Of a stretch of 64,000 bases of DNA, positions 37,829 through 46,479 are shown piece by piece. Origin of the DNA: G963666705 sp963666705 (GTDB taxonomy: Bacteria; Pseudomonadota; Alphaproteobacteria; CADEGL01); assembly GCA_963666705.2 (NCBI GenBank), contig CAXXKO010000013.1, positions 37,187 to 101,186 of the forward strand, in the 5' to 3' direction. The first letter of the stretch is position 1, and every line of letters starts with the position of its first letter. The position numbers were made by a program, and so were the translations under genes. Under the pieces are notes generated by a model that ran no database searches, was not told the DNA's origin, and worked only from the letters and a program-made list of their open reading frames with translations.

Positions 37829-38014
37829 CCCGGCCCTCACCCTTCGACAGGCTCAGCATGAGGGCCTTACCCCGAGCCGCCACGCCCGCCCGGCCCTCAC
37901 GCTTCGACAGGCTCAGCATGAGGGCCTCACTCTGGGCCGCCACGCCCACCCGGTTCTCATGCTTCGACAGGCTCAGCATGAGGGCCTCACCCTGAGCCTG
38001 TCGAAGGGTGAGAA
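37829..38014. repeat. REP-like repeats, locus 2, with a 60-bp tandem array
   Basis: Three direct units with a 60-base period (37831, 37891, 37951) each carry CTTCGACAGGCTCAGCATGAG. The third is followed by the inverted arm CCTGAGCCTGTCGAAGGGTGAG, closing the array with a hairpin. It separates the two TMADH-like paralogs and may attenuate transcription between them. Confidence 0.85.
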
Positions 38015-38080
38015 CCGGAGCGGGTATTCGCGATATCGACTACCAGACACCGTCCGGCCGACCGAGGGGGAGAGTTCGAG

Positions 38081-40129
38081 ATGACCCGCGATGCGCGATA
38101 CGACGTGCTGTTCGAGCCGGTGCAAATCGGCCCCAAGGTGGCCAAGAACCGCTTCTACCAGCCCGGACACTGCAACGGCATGGGACGCCTTCGGCCACTC
38201 GGTCACGCCCGCATGCGTGGGGTCAAGGCCGAGGGCGGCTGGGCCGTCATCAACACCGAGCACACGGGCATTCATCCCAACGCGGAGATGTTCCCCGAGC
38301 CCGTCATGACCCTGTGGGACGACAGCGACATCCCCATTCTGGCCAAGGCGTGCGACGCCGTGCACGAATACGGTGCCCTGTTCGGTGCCCAGATCGCCTA
38401 TTCGGGCGGCTACCACAGCAACCGCCTCAGCCGCGAGGTCCCCATCGGCCCCACCCACCAGCCGGTGCACGAGTACGATCCCCTGCAGGCCCGCGCCATC
38501 GAGAAACAGGATATCCGCGATATCCAGGGATGGTGGCGCAATGCGGTCAAGCGTGCCGTGAAGGCCGGCGTGGATATCATCAACGTGAGCGCCCAGTTCT
38601 CGGGCGTGGCCTTCCATCTGCTCTCGCCGCGCAACAAGCGCACGGACGAATATGGCGGCAGTATCGAGAACCGCGCCCGCTTTCTGAAGGAGCTGATCGA
38701 GATCACCCGAGATGCGACGAAGGGCGAGGTCGCGGTGACCGTGCGCATCATCATCGAGGAGCTGATGGGCAAGAAAGGCCTCCAGGCCCACGAGGACGGC
38801 AAGGCGGTGATCGAATACCTGGCCGAGCTGCCCGATATGTGGGATGTCCTGATCGGTAACTGGGAAGGGGATTCGCCGCCCTCGCGCTTCGCACCCGAGA
38901 ACGTGCACGAGCCCTACTTCAACTTCGTGAAGAGTGTGACCACCAAGCCGGTGGTGGCCGTGGGCCGCTTCACCTCGCCCGACACCATGGTCTCGCTCAT
39001 CAACCGGGGCCTTCTCGACATGATCGGGGCGACGCGGCCCTCGATCGCCGACCCCTTCCTGCCCAAGAAGATCGAGGAGGGGCGCATCGATGACATCCGC
39101 GAGTGCATCGGTTGCAACATCTGCGTCTCGGGCCAGTTCCTGAGCGTCAACTACCGCTGCACCCAGAACCCGACCGCGGGCGAGGAATGGCGCCGGGACT
39201 GGCACCCCGAGGACATCTCGGCCAAGGGCTCGGAGGACACGGTGCTGGTGGTGGGTGCCGGCCCCGCCGGCCTCGAATGCGCCCGCGCCCTGGGCCAGCG
39301 CGGCTATCAGGTGAGCCTCGCCGAGGCGACCAAGGTGCTGGGCGGACGCGTCACGCGCGAGGCCAAGCTGCCCGGCCTCGCCGAATGGGCCCGGGTGCGC
39401 GACTGGCGCGTGGGGCAGCTTCACAAGCTCCCCAACGTGGAGATCTACCTCGACAGCGACCTCACGGCCGAGAACGTGCGTGAGTTCGGCTTCAACCACG
39501 TGGTGCTGGCGACGGGTGCGACCTGGCGCCGCGACGGCTTCGGGCGCGCCAACTTCGAGGCGGTGCCGGGATCCGATGCCGCGCATGTCTTCACGCCCGA
39601 CGAGGTTATGGCCGGCACCCTGCCCGAGGGGCCGGTGGTGGTCTTCGACGACGATCACTACTACATGGGCAACATCATGGCCGAGGTGGTGCGCGCCACG
39701 GGCCGGGAGGTGACGATCGTGACCCCGGCCGCCGACATCGCCGCCTTCACCAAGAACACCCTGGAGCTGGAGCGGGTGGCGGCGCACATGGATGGGCTCG
39801 GCATCGGCATGGTAACGCACCACAATCTCACCGAGATCCGGGCCGGCGAGGTGGTGCTGCGCCACGTCCATACCGGGCGCGAGCAAACCCTGCCGGCGGC
39901 CGGGCTGGTGATGGTGACGGCGCGCCTGCCGATCGATTCGCTGTACCACGACCTGATGGCGGGCCCGGATGCGCTCGCGGCGGGCGGCATCAAGTCGGTG
40001 ACCCGCATCGGCGACTGCAACGCCCCGGCGGCCATCGTGCATGCCACCTATGCCGGCCACCGCTACGCCCGCGAACTGGACACCGACCCCGCCGAGCGCC
40101 TGTTCCGCCACGAATTCCCGGAAGTCTAG
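38081..40129 (+). CDS. Trimethylamine-dehydrogenase-fold iron-sulfur flavoprotein, copy 2
   Basis: 682 residues, exactly the length of copy 1 and collinear with it. The FMN cysteine (Cys31, FYQPGHCNGMG) and the Fe-S motif (ECIGCNICVS then YRCTQN) are kept. The C-terminal half is almost identical to copy 1, while the barrel differs around the active site: SGGYHSNRLSREVPIGPTH, INVSAQFSGVAF, and CVSGQF where TMADH has Trp355. This suggests duplication followed by change of substrate pocket. ATG 38081 follows a run GAGGGGGAGAG. It is followed by the GFA-family gene after 23 bases; formaldehyde release by demethylation and its handling by GFA is a tempting but unproved link. Confidence 0.85.
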   Translation: MTRDARYDVLFEPVQIGPKVAKNRFYQPGHCNGMGRLRPLGHARMRGVKAEGGWAVINTEHTGIHPNAEMFPEPVMTLWDDSDIPILAKACDAVHEYGALFGAQIAYSGGYHSNRLSREVPIGPTHQPVHEYDPLQARAIEKQDIRDIQGWWRNAVKRAVKAGVDIINVSAQFSGVAFHLLSPRNKRTDEYGGSIENRARFLKELIEITRDATKGEVAVTVRIIIEELMGKKGLQAHEDGKAVIEYLAELPDMWDVLIGNWEGDSPPSRFAPENVHEPYFNFVKSVTTKPVVAVGRFTSPDTMVSLINRGLLDMIGATRPSIADPFLPKKIEEGRIDDIRECIGCNICVSGQFLSVNYRCTQNPTAGEEWRRDWHPEDISAKGSEDTVLVVGAGPAGLECARALGQRGYQVSLAEATKVLGGRVTREAKLPGLAEWARVRDWRVGQLHKLPNVEIYLDSDLTAENVREFGFNHVVLATGATWRRDGFGRANFEAVPGSDAAHVFTPDEVMAGTLPEGPVVVFDDDHYYMGNIMAEVVRATGREVTIVTPAADIAAFTKNTLELERVAAHMDGLGIGMVTHHNLTEIRAGEVVLRHVHTGREQTLPAAGLVMVTARLPIDSLYHDLMAGPDALAAGGIKSVTRIGDCNAPAAIVHATYAGHRYARELDTDPAERLFRHEFPEV

Positions 40130-40152
40130 AGAGGCAGGCGAAGGAGGAATCG

Positions 40153-40641
40153 ATGCGGCTTCAAGGCTCCTGCCATTGCCGGGCGGTGCGGTTCAGCCTC
40201 CGCGCGGCCGCGCCCTATCCCTATATGCACTGCTACTGCTCCATCTGCCGCAAGACGGCGGGGGGCGGCGGCTACGCCATCAATCTGGGTGGTGACGCGG
40301 CGAGCCTCGAGGTTACCGGCAAGCGCCACCTGCGCGTCTACCGGGTCCAGCTGGGCGAGGACGAGCCGAGCCCGGCGCGCCGGCATTTCTGCGGCCGTTG
40401 CGGCTCGGCCCTCTGGGTCTTCGATCCGCGCTGGCCCGAGCTCGTCCACCCCTTCGCCTCGGCCATCGACACGCCCCTGCCGAGGCCGCCAGAGACCGTG
40501 GAAATCATGCTGAATTACGCCGCACCCTGGTGCGAGACCGGCCGGGGCGTGGCCGTGCGCCAGTTCGAGGAGTATCCCGACGAATCGCTCGAGGCCTGGC
40601 ATCGCCGCCACGGTATCCACGACGAAGGAGAGGAAACATGA
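40153..40641 (+). CDS. GFA-family (glutathione-dependent formaldehyde-activating / CENP-V-like) protein
   Basis: 162 residues with the zinc-binding pattern of the family: Cys7 and Cys9 (GSCHCRAV), Cys27, Cys29 and Cys32 (HCYCSICRKTAGG), and Cys81 and Cys84 (FCGRCGSALWV). Original members (Gfa) help combine formaldehyde with glutathione; many homologs have no known substrate. RBS AAGGAGG lies five bases before ATG 40153. Its TGA overlaps the next ATG (ATGA), so it is coupled to the SDR. Confidence 0.85.
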   Translation: MRLQGSCHCRAVRFSLRAAAPYPYMHCYCSICRKTAGGGGYAINLGGDAASLEVTGKRHLRVYRVQLGEDEPSPARRHFCGRCGSALWVFDPRWPELVHPFASAIDTPLPRPPETVEIMLNYAAPWCETGRGVAVRQFEEYPDESLEAWHRRHGIHDEGEET

Positions 40642-41360
40642 CCGGGAAACCGCTCGCGGGCCGCCGTGCGGCCGTCACCGGGGCCACGCGCGGCATCGGC
40701 CACGCCATCGCCGCCCGACTGCGCGAGGACGGCGCGGACATCCTGGCGACTGGAACCAGGCCCGACGGGGAGGCGCCGGAGGGTTGCGACTACGCGGCCG
40801 TCGACTTCGGCGACCTGGCCGCCACCGAGGCCTTTGCCGCGCGGCTGGGGAGTCTCGCACCCGACATCCTGGTCAACAACGCGGGCGTCAGCGACCCCCA
40901 GGCCTTCGCCGGAATCGGGACGGAAGAGTTCGCGCGCGTGCACCAGATCAACCTCACCGCCCCCATGATCCTGTGCCGGGCCGTGCTCCCGGGCATGCGG
41001 GCCGCAGGCTGGGGCCGGATCGTCAATATCAGCTCCGTCTGGGGTGCCATCAGCAAGACCGGCCGCGCCACCTACAGCGCGACCAAGTCCGGGCTCAACG
41101 GCCTCACGGCCGGTCTCGCGGCCGAGGTCGCGGCGGACGGCGTCCTGGCCAACTGCGTCTCCCCCGGCGGCGTCGATACGGAGCTGCTGCGTGGCGTCTA
41201 CACCGAGGAGCAGTTCGCGAAGCTCGGCAGGTCCGTGCCCATCGGGCGCCTCGCCCAGCCCGAGGAGATCGCCGCCTTGGTCGCCTGGATGGCGGGGCCG
41301 GAAAACACCTATATCAGCGGCCAGGCCATCCTCATCGACGGCGGCTTCTCCATGGTCTGA
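40638..41360 (+). CDS. SDR-family oxidoreductase, tandem copy 1
   Basis: 240 residues. TGATRGIG (Rossmann), LVNNAGVSD, VNISSVWG (catalytic Ser), YSATK (Tyr and Lys) and ILIDGGFSMV at the C-terminus mark a classical SDR similar to FabG-like reductases. The start overlaps the GFA stop by four bases. It is a close paralog of the next gene and has exactly the same length. The substrate is unknown; from the context it may act on a product of the TMADH-like enzymes. Confidence 0.88.
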   Translation: MTGKPLAGRRAAVTGATRGIGHAIAARLREDGADILATGTRPDGEAPEGCDYAAVDFGDLAATEAFAARLGSLAPDILVNNAGVSDPQAFAGIGTEEFARVHQINLTAPMILCRAVLPGMRAAGWGRIVNISSVWGAISKTGRATYSATKSGLNGLTAGLAAEVAADGVLANCVSPGGVDTELLRGVYTEEQFAKLGRSVPIGRLAQPEEIAALVAWMAGPENTYISGQAILIDGGFSMV

Positions 41361-41420
41361 GGTGCCCTTGCCCGGCGCGCGCCGGCGGCGGAGAATGGCC
41401 GCGATGGAAGGGGAGGGGGC

Positions 41421-42143
41421 ATGATCGGAAAGCCGCTCGAAGGCCGCCGCGCCGTCGTCACGGGAGGCACGCGCGGCATCGGCCGCGCCATCGCCTTCCG
41501 CCTGCGCGATGACGGCGCCCAGGTCCTCGCGACCGGGACCAGGCCCGATGGCGCGGCGCCCGAGGGCTGCGACTACGGGGCCGTGGATTTCGCCGATCGG
41601 GCGGCGACCGAAGCTTTCGCCGCCAAGCTGGCCGCGCTTGCGCCCCATATCCTGGTCAACAACGCGGGCGTCACCAAGCCCCAGCCCTTCGCAGAGATCG
41701 GCACGGACGAGTTCGCGCGCGTCCACCAGGTCAACCTCGTGGCCCCCATGATCCTGTGCCGGGCGGCGCTCCCCGGCATGCGCGCCGCGGGCTGGGGCCG
41801 GATCGTCAACATCAGCTCCATCTGGGGGACGGTCAGCAAGACCGGGCGGGCCACCTACGGGGCGTCGAAGGCGGGGCTCAACGGGCTCACGGCGGGCCTC
41901 GCGGCCGAGGTCGCGGCCGACGGCATCCTGGCCAACTGCGTCTCGCCCGGTTTCATAGACACGGAGATGACGCGCGGCATGCTCACGGACGCGCAGGTCG
42001 CGGCGCTCGAGCGCAGCGTCCCCATCGGGCGCCTCGCTCAGCCCGAGGAGATCGCCGCCTTCGTCGCATGGATGGCGGGGCCTGAGAACACCTACGTCAG
42101 CGGCCAGGCCATCCTCATCGACGGCGGCTTCACCATGGTGTGA
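41421..42143 (+). CDS. SDR-family oxidoreductase, tandem copy 2
   Basis: 240 residues, nearly the same as copy 1 along its whole length: TGGTRGIG, LVNNAGVTK, VNISSIWG, YGASK, ILIDGGFTMV. RBS GGGGAGGGGG stands before the ATG, 60 bases after copy 1. The difference in the loop after the NAG motif and in the C-terminal substrate lid (FIDTEMTRGMLTDAQVA versus GVDTELLRGVYTEEQFA) may set different substrates. It is a tandem duplicate. Confidence 0.88.
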   Translation: MIGKPLEGRRAVVTGGTRGIGRAIAFRLRDDGAQVLATGTRPDGAAPEGCDYGAVDFADRAATEAFAAKLAALAPHILVNNAGVTKPQPFAEIGTDEFARVHQVNLVAPMILCRAALPGMRAAGWGRIVNISSIWGTVSKTGRATYGASKAGLNGLTAGLAAEVAADGILANCVSPGFIDTEMTRGMLTDAQVAALERSVPIGRLAQPEEIAAFVAWMAGPENTYVSGQAILIDGGFTMV

Positions 42144-42215
42144 GGCGCCGCTTGCCCAGCGTCCGCCCGTCACCGAGAATGGCCGCCGAGACAGCCGAGC
42201 GAGGGGGGAGCCATC

Positions 42216-43274
42216 GTGACAGCCGGACCCACATCCGCCGCCACGGACGCGCCGCTGAGCCGCGCCAATCTCGAAGCCCGGATCGCCGCATTGCCGCGCG
42301 TTCGGCTCGCCCATCTGCCGACCCCGCTCGACCACTGCCCGCGCCTCACCGCCGCCCTCGGCGGCCCGGAGATCTACGTCAAGCGCGACGACATGACCGG
42401 CCTCGCCTTCGGCGGCAACAAGACCCGCCAGCTCGAGTTCCTGCTCGCGGAGGCGCTTCAGCAGGGGGCCGACTGCGTGGTCGCCGGCGCCTATACCCAG
42501 TCCAACTGGTGCCGCCAGATCACCGCCGCTGCGCGCAAGCTGGCGCTCGACCCGGTGCTGATGCTGGTTCATGGCGAGAAGGGCCCGCAGCTTCAGGGCA
42601 ACCTGTTGCTCGACCGCCTCATGGGCGCCGACGTGACGGTCGTGGATGGCGAGGACATGGAGGCGCTGACCCCGATCCACGAGGCGAAGGTGGAGGCGCT
42701 CCGCTCCGCGGGCCGGCGGCCCTACCTGTGCGCGCCCTTCGGACTCGACACGCTCTCCCTCTCGGCCGTGGGCTATGTGAACGCGGCCATCGAGCTCGAA
42801 GACCAGCTCGCGGGGGCGGGAGTACAGGCGGACTGCCTCTACATGGCGGGCGCCAACATCACGCCCGCGGGCATGATGGTGGGCTTGCGCGCGCTCGGCG
42901 CCGCGACCCGCGTGGTCGGCATCACGCCCATCGAGTGGAGCGGCGACCGCCCCACCGACATCGCGCGCATCGCCACGGCGACCGCCGCCCGCCTCGACCT
43001 CGGCTACGCGTTCACCGCCGCCGACGTCATCAACGACTCGGGCTATATCGGCGAGAAGTACGGCGTCGTCTCGCCGGCGGGGCTGGAGGCGCTCAAGCTC
43101 GCGGCCCGGACCGAGGGGCTGATCCTCGATCCGGTCTATACGGCGAAGGCGCTCTCGGGCCTCATCGGCCACATCCGGGAGGGCCGCGTCGGCAAGGACG
43201 AGACGGTGGTGTTCCTCCACACCGGCGGCATGCCCGCCCTCTTCGCCTATGCCGAGGACCTGGAATTGGACTGA
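42216..43274 (+). CDS. D-cysteine desulfhydrase / ACC deaminase-family PLP enzyme
   Basis: 352 residues from GTG 42216, which has GAGGGGGGAG upstream. It is a fold type II PLP enzyme: the PLP lysine Lys69 lies in FGGNKTRQLEFL, followed by VAGAYTQSNWCRQ (substrate loop) and FLHTGGMPALFAYAE at the C-terminus, which holds the phosphate and active-site contacts of this family. Members deaminate D-cysteine, ACC or other beta-substituted amino acids, giving a keto-acid and ammonia. It lies 72 bases downstream of the SDR pair on the same strand and may be the last gene of that unit. Confidence 0.83.
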   Translation: MTAGPTSAATDAPLSRANLEARIAALPRVRLAHLPTPLDHCPRLTAALGGPEIYVKRDDMTGLAFGGNKTRQLEFLLAEALQQGADCVVAGAYTQSNWCRQITAAARKLALDPVLMLVHGEKGPQLQGNLLLDRLMGADVTVVDGEDMEALTPIHEAKVEALRSAGRRPYLCAPFGLDTLSLSAVGYVNAAIELEDQLAGAGVQADCLYMAGANITPAGMMVGLRALGAATRVVGITPIEWSGDRPTDIARIATATAARLDLGYAFTAADVINDSGYIGEKYGVVSPAGLEALKLAARTEGLILDPVYTAKALSGLIGHIREGRVGKDETVVFLHTGGMPALFAYAEDLELD

Positions 43275-43297
43275 CGCGGAATTCGGCCGCCACCCCC

Positions 43298-44188
43298 CTA
43301 CCGTTTCCCGCCCATCTGCATGCCGAAGATGGCGCCGACGACGAGCGCCGCGCCCAGGAGTTGCCATGGGCTCAGCACCTCGCCGAGAAAGGGCACCGCC
43401 AGCATGAGGGTGAAGATGGGCTCGCTGTTCGCCAGCATGGAGGCCCGCGTCGGCCCGATCATGGCGAGCCCGGTGAAGAAGCCCAGCATGCCGCCCAAAT
43501 AGACGAAGGGCGCAGCCGCCAGCAGGATCCAACCGGCATCCGTTCCCGGCCACACGGGCTCGAGGTCGGTCGCCAGGAACAGCAGGATATAGAGGACGGC
43601 CACGGTGGCCGTCATGTGCAGGGTGAGGCGCCGGCTGTCCACCGTGCCCAGGATGCGGTTGCTGATGAGCATCATGCCGGCCACGAGCATGGAACCGAGC
43701 ACGACATAGGCCACGCCCGTGGGATCGATCGCCTGGTCGAACGGCTCGAGGACGGTGAGCCCCACGCCCACGAAGGCGGCGATGAGGGCGCCGATCTTGA
43801 CCGGGCCCATCGGCTCTAAATGGACGAGGCGCATGTAGATCGCAATCTGGATGGGGTAGGTGTACTCGACGATCGCGGCGACGCTGACCGGGATCAGGCT
43901 GATGCCCTTGAAGAATGTGAAGGACTGGACGGCGAAGAGGGCGCCCAGCAACACGGCCTTCACCGTCGCCGCCGGCGGCAGCCTGAGCGGGCTGCCGATC
44001 GCGCGCAGCATGATGGCCAGCACCAGGGCGAAGCCGGCGGCCCGCACCATGATGTAGGTCACCGGCTCGCTGCCGCTGCGATAGATCAGGACCGTCACGA
44101 TCACGTTGGCGGCGAAGCCGAAGGCGCCGCCGACGGTGAGGGCGACGCCGAGCCACTGCCGCGCGCCGTGCGGGCGGGCGAACCTCAT
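43298..44188 (-). CDS. EamA-family (DMT superfamily) transporter, third of three
   Basis: An inner-membrane metabolite exporter type protein. 296 residues with about ten hydrophobic segments in two EamA repeats; it shows VTYIMVRAAGFALVLAIMLRA and FFTGLAMIGPTRASMLANSEP, a conserved motif before TM9. The ATG overlaps the stop of the gene before it by four bases. The three EamA genes read leftward as one translationally coupled unit and are paralogs. The cargo is unknown. Confidence 0.85.
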   Translation of the reverse strand: MRFARPHGARQWLGVALTVGGAFGFAANVIVTVLIYRSGSEPVTYIMVRAAGFALVLAIMLRAIGSPLRLPPAATVKAVLLGALFAVQSFTFFKGISLIPVSVAAIVEYTYPIQIAIYMRLVHLEPMGPVKIGALIAAFVGVGLTVLEPFDQAIDPTGVAYVVLGSMLVAGMMLISNRILGTVDSRRLTLHMTATVAVLYILLFLATDLEPVWPGTDAGWILLAAAPFVYLGGMLGFFTGLAMIGPTRASMLANSEPIFTLMLAVPFLGEVLSPWQLLGAALVVGAIFGMQMGGKR

Positions 44189-45105
44189 TCGTCCCGCCCG
44201 GCCGGTACCGCCCGCGCCCGGGCGAGCTGTATGATGATGATCGCACCCACCACCATGCCTGCGCCCACGAGCTTGAGGGAGGTCAGCACCTCGCCCAGGA
44301 CGGCGGCCGCCAGCAGCAGGGTGAAGACCGGCTCGGCGTTGCTGAACATCGCGGCGCGGGAGGGGCCGGTCATGGGCACGGCGGTGAAGAAGGCCAGCAT
44401 GGAGATGAGGTAGAGGACGGGCATGGAGAGCATCATGAGCCAGCCCGCTCCGGTATCCGGGAAGTCGAGCGACCGGGTGAGCGCCAGCGCGACGAGATAG
44501 GCGGCGGAGCTGACGATGGTCATGTGCAGGGTCATCTGCCGGCTGTCGGCGCGGCGCAGGACGCGGCTGCTGACGACGATGGTGGTGGCGAGCCCGAAGG
44601 CGCTGAAGGCGGCAAAGGCGATGCCGAGGGGGTGGAGGGACTCGAACTCGACCTGGAAGGTGATGGCAAGGCCGAGGAAGGCGGTGGCCAGCGCGATGAG
44701 CTTCGCCGCCGTCAGCGGCTCGCCGTCCACGAAGCGCATCGCCAGCGCCACCAGGATGGGCGAGGTGTAGAAGATGAGCACGGCGAGGCCAGCGGGGATG
44801 TACTGGATCGAGCTGTAGTAGGTGAAGGACTGGGCGCCGATGAGGAGGCCCAGGCCGAGGCTCACATAACGCTCGCGCGGCGGCATGCGCACGGGCTGGC
44901 CGCGCCAGCGCATGACGAGGTAGAGGCTCGCGGCGAAGGCGATGGCGCGGAAGGTCAGGATGGTGATGGGGTTGGCCCCCTCGTCGTAGATGAGGGCGGC
45001 GATGACGATCTGGGCGCTCCAGGCGATGGTCGCGGTCAGCACCAGGGCGAAGCCGAGCCAGGGGTGACGCCCCGTGGCGCCGGTGTCGTGGGGGCGTGCG
45101 GTCAT
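44185..45105 (-). CDS. EamA-family (DMT superfamily) transporter, second of three
   Basis: 306 residues, about ten membrane segments. PITILTFRAIAFAASLYLVM, IPAGLAVLIFYTSPILVALA and FFTAVPMTGPSRAAMFSNAEP mark the two EamA repeats. Overlaps by four bases at both ends with its neighbours show translational coupling. It resembles the first and third genes but with clear divergence, so the three proteins may have different cargoes or form hetero-dimers. Confidence 0.85.
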   Translation of the reverse strand: MTARPHDTGATGRHPWLGFALVLTATIAWSAQIVIAALIYDEGANPITILTFRAIAFAASLYLVMRWRGQPVRMPPRERYVSLGLGLLIGAQSFTYYSSIQYIPAGLAVLIFYTSPILVALAMRFVDGEPLTAAKLIALATAFLGLAITFQVEFESLHPLGIAFAAFSAFGLATTIVVSSRVLRRADSRQMTLHMTIVSSAAYLVALALTRSLDFPDTGAGWLMMLSMPVLYLISMLAFFTAVPMTGPSRAAMFSNAEPVFTLLLAAAVLGEVLTSLKLVGAGMVVGAIIIIQLARARAVPAGRDE

Positions 45106-46049
45106 GCGCTACCCTCGCCGCTCTCCGCCCGCCGCATCGCGCGCGCCGCGCGCCGCGTCGCGAGTTGCATGACGAAGATGGCGCCGATGACGAGGGCGGC
45201 CCCCGCCAGCTGCAACGGCCCCAGCGCCTCGCCGAGGAGGAGGGCGGCCAGGAGGATGGTGGTGATGGGCTCCATGTTGTTGATCATGGACGCCCGCATG
45301 GGCCCGATCATGGGCACGGCGGTGAAGAAGGCCAGCATGGCCACCAGATAGACCACGGGCATGGCGCCGAGCAGTGCCCAGCCCGCGGCGCTGTCCGGAA
45401 GCACGAGCAGGTCGAGGCCGAAAATGACGAGCACATAAGCAGTCGAGGAAGCGGCCGTCATATGCAGTGTCATGCGCCGGCTGTCGGCGCGGCGCAGGAT
45501 GTGGTTGCCGGCCATCACCGTGGCGGCGAGGCCGAACCCGGCCATGAGCCCGAGGCCGAGCCCACGTGGGTCGAGCGGCCCGGCCGAGACCTGGAGCGTG
45601 AGCGTGAGGCCACCGAAGGCCGCGGCCAACGCCGCCAGCTTCATGGGCGTCAGCGGCTCGCCCTCGGTGAAGCGCATGCCGAGCGCCACGAACAGGGGAT
45701 AGGTATAGAGCAGCAGGACCGCGAGGCTCACCGGGATATAGGTGATGGCGCTGTAGTTGCACCAGGTCTGGAAGGCCATGAAGACGCCGAGGCCGAGGCT
45801 CGCGTAGCGCTCGGACGGCGCCAGCGCCATTTGGCGGCCGCTCAGGCGCAGGAACAGGGCGAGGAGGAGGCAGAACCCGGCGGCGCGCACGAAGAGAACT
45901 GTCAGCGGGTTGGTGCCGTGGTCGTAATTGAGTCGCGCCAGCACCAGGAGCAAGCCGTAGGCCGCCGCCCCCAGCACCACGAGCCCGATCCCCAGCCACT
46001 GGCGCGATTCGGCCCGCGATGGATGCTCGCCCGGCGGCGTGGCGGTCAT
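45102..46049 (-). CDS. EamA-family (DMT superfamily) transporter, first of three
   Basis: 315 residues, first gene of the trio. PLTVLFVRAAGFCLLLALFL, IPVSLAVLLLYTYPLFVALG and FFTAVPMIGPMRASMINNMEP are the conserved segments. It has about ten membrane spans and a short polar N-terminus. The 430 bases upstream hold no gene but a pair of REP-containing direct repeats (46214-46463). A promoter should lie there but none is clear. Confidence 0.85.
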   Translation of the reverse strand: MTATPPGEHPSRAESRQWLGIGLVVLGAAAYGLLLVLARLNYDHGTNPLTVLFVRAAGFCLLLALFLRLSGRQMALAPSERYASLGLGVFMAFQTWCNYSAITYIPVSLAVLLLYTYPLFVALGMRFTEGEPLTPMKLAALAAAFGGLTLTLQVSAGPLDPRGLGLGLMAGFGLAATVMAGNHILRRADSRRMTLHMTAASSTAYVLVIFGLDLLVLPDSAAGWALLGAMPVVYLVAMLAFFTAVPMIGPMRASMINNMEPITTILLAALLLGEALGPLQLAGAALVIGAIFVMQLATRRAARAMRRAESGEGSA

Positions 46050-46210
46050 GGCGTCCTTTCCGGCGGTTGGGGATGGAGGGTGGCCGGGTCGGGCATTCGC
46101 GGCCCCGGGTTCCGGTTTCGGTCGATTCTTCTATTCCGGGCGACCCTCGGTGACAAGGCGCGTGGTTGGCCGCTCCGGCTCCCGAATGCAAATCCGTCGC
46201 GCGGGCCTCG

Positions 46211-46463
46211 CGCCTCACCCTTCGACAGGCTCAGGATGAGGGCGGCGGACGCGGAGCGAGGCTCGAGCTTTTGGCGCGGGTGACACGAGCCTCATGCTGA
46301 GCCTGTCGACGTATGAGGCGTTCCCGCGGCCGCCAGCGGCGCGACCCTCACCCTTCGACAGGCTCAGGATGAGGGCGGCGGACGCGGAGCGAGGCTCGAG
46401 CTTTTGGCGGGGATGACGCGAGCCTCATGCCGGGCCTGTCGAAGTATGAGGCGTTCCCGCGGG
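46211..46463. repeat. REP-like repeats, locus 3: 133-bp direct repeat
   Basis: Two direct copies with a 133-base period start at 46214 and 46347. Each has the forward arm (CTTCGACAGGCTCAGGATGAG), a spacer ending CTCGAGCTTTTGGCG, and the inverted arm (CTCATGCTGAGCCTGTCGA or a variant). They occupy the end of a 430-base gene-free region between the first EamA gene and the Ldh-family stop; the rest (46050-46210) shows nothing I can name. Confidence 0.85.
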
Positions 46464-46479
46464 AATCCAGTCCCCTAAA

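Noticed and set aside
37829..38014. Possible CRISPR array because of the 60-bp period
   Set aside because: The whole 60-bp unit is repeated, with no distinct variable spacers, and the unit belongs to the dispersed REP family; no cas genes are present.
40515..44246. Open frame of 1243 codons on the minus strand
   Set aside because: Covers five clear genes with conserved motifs; its translation has no recognisable domain.
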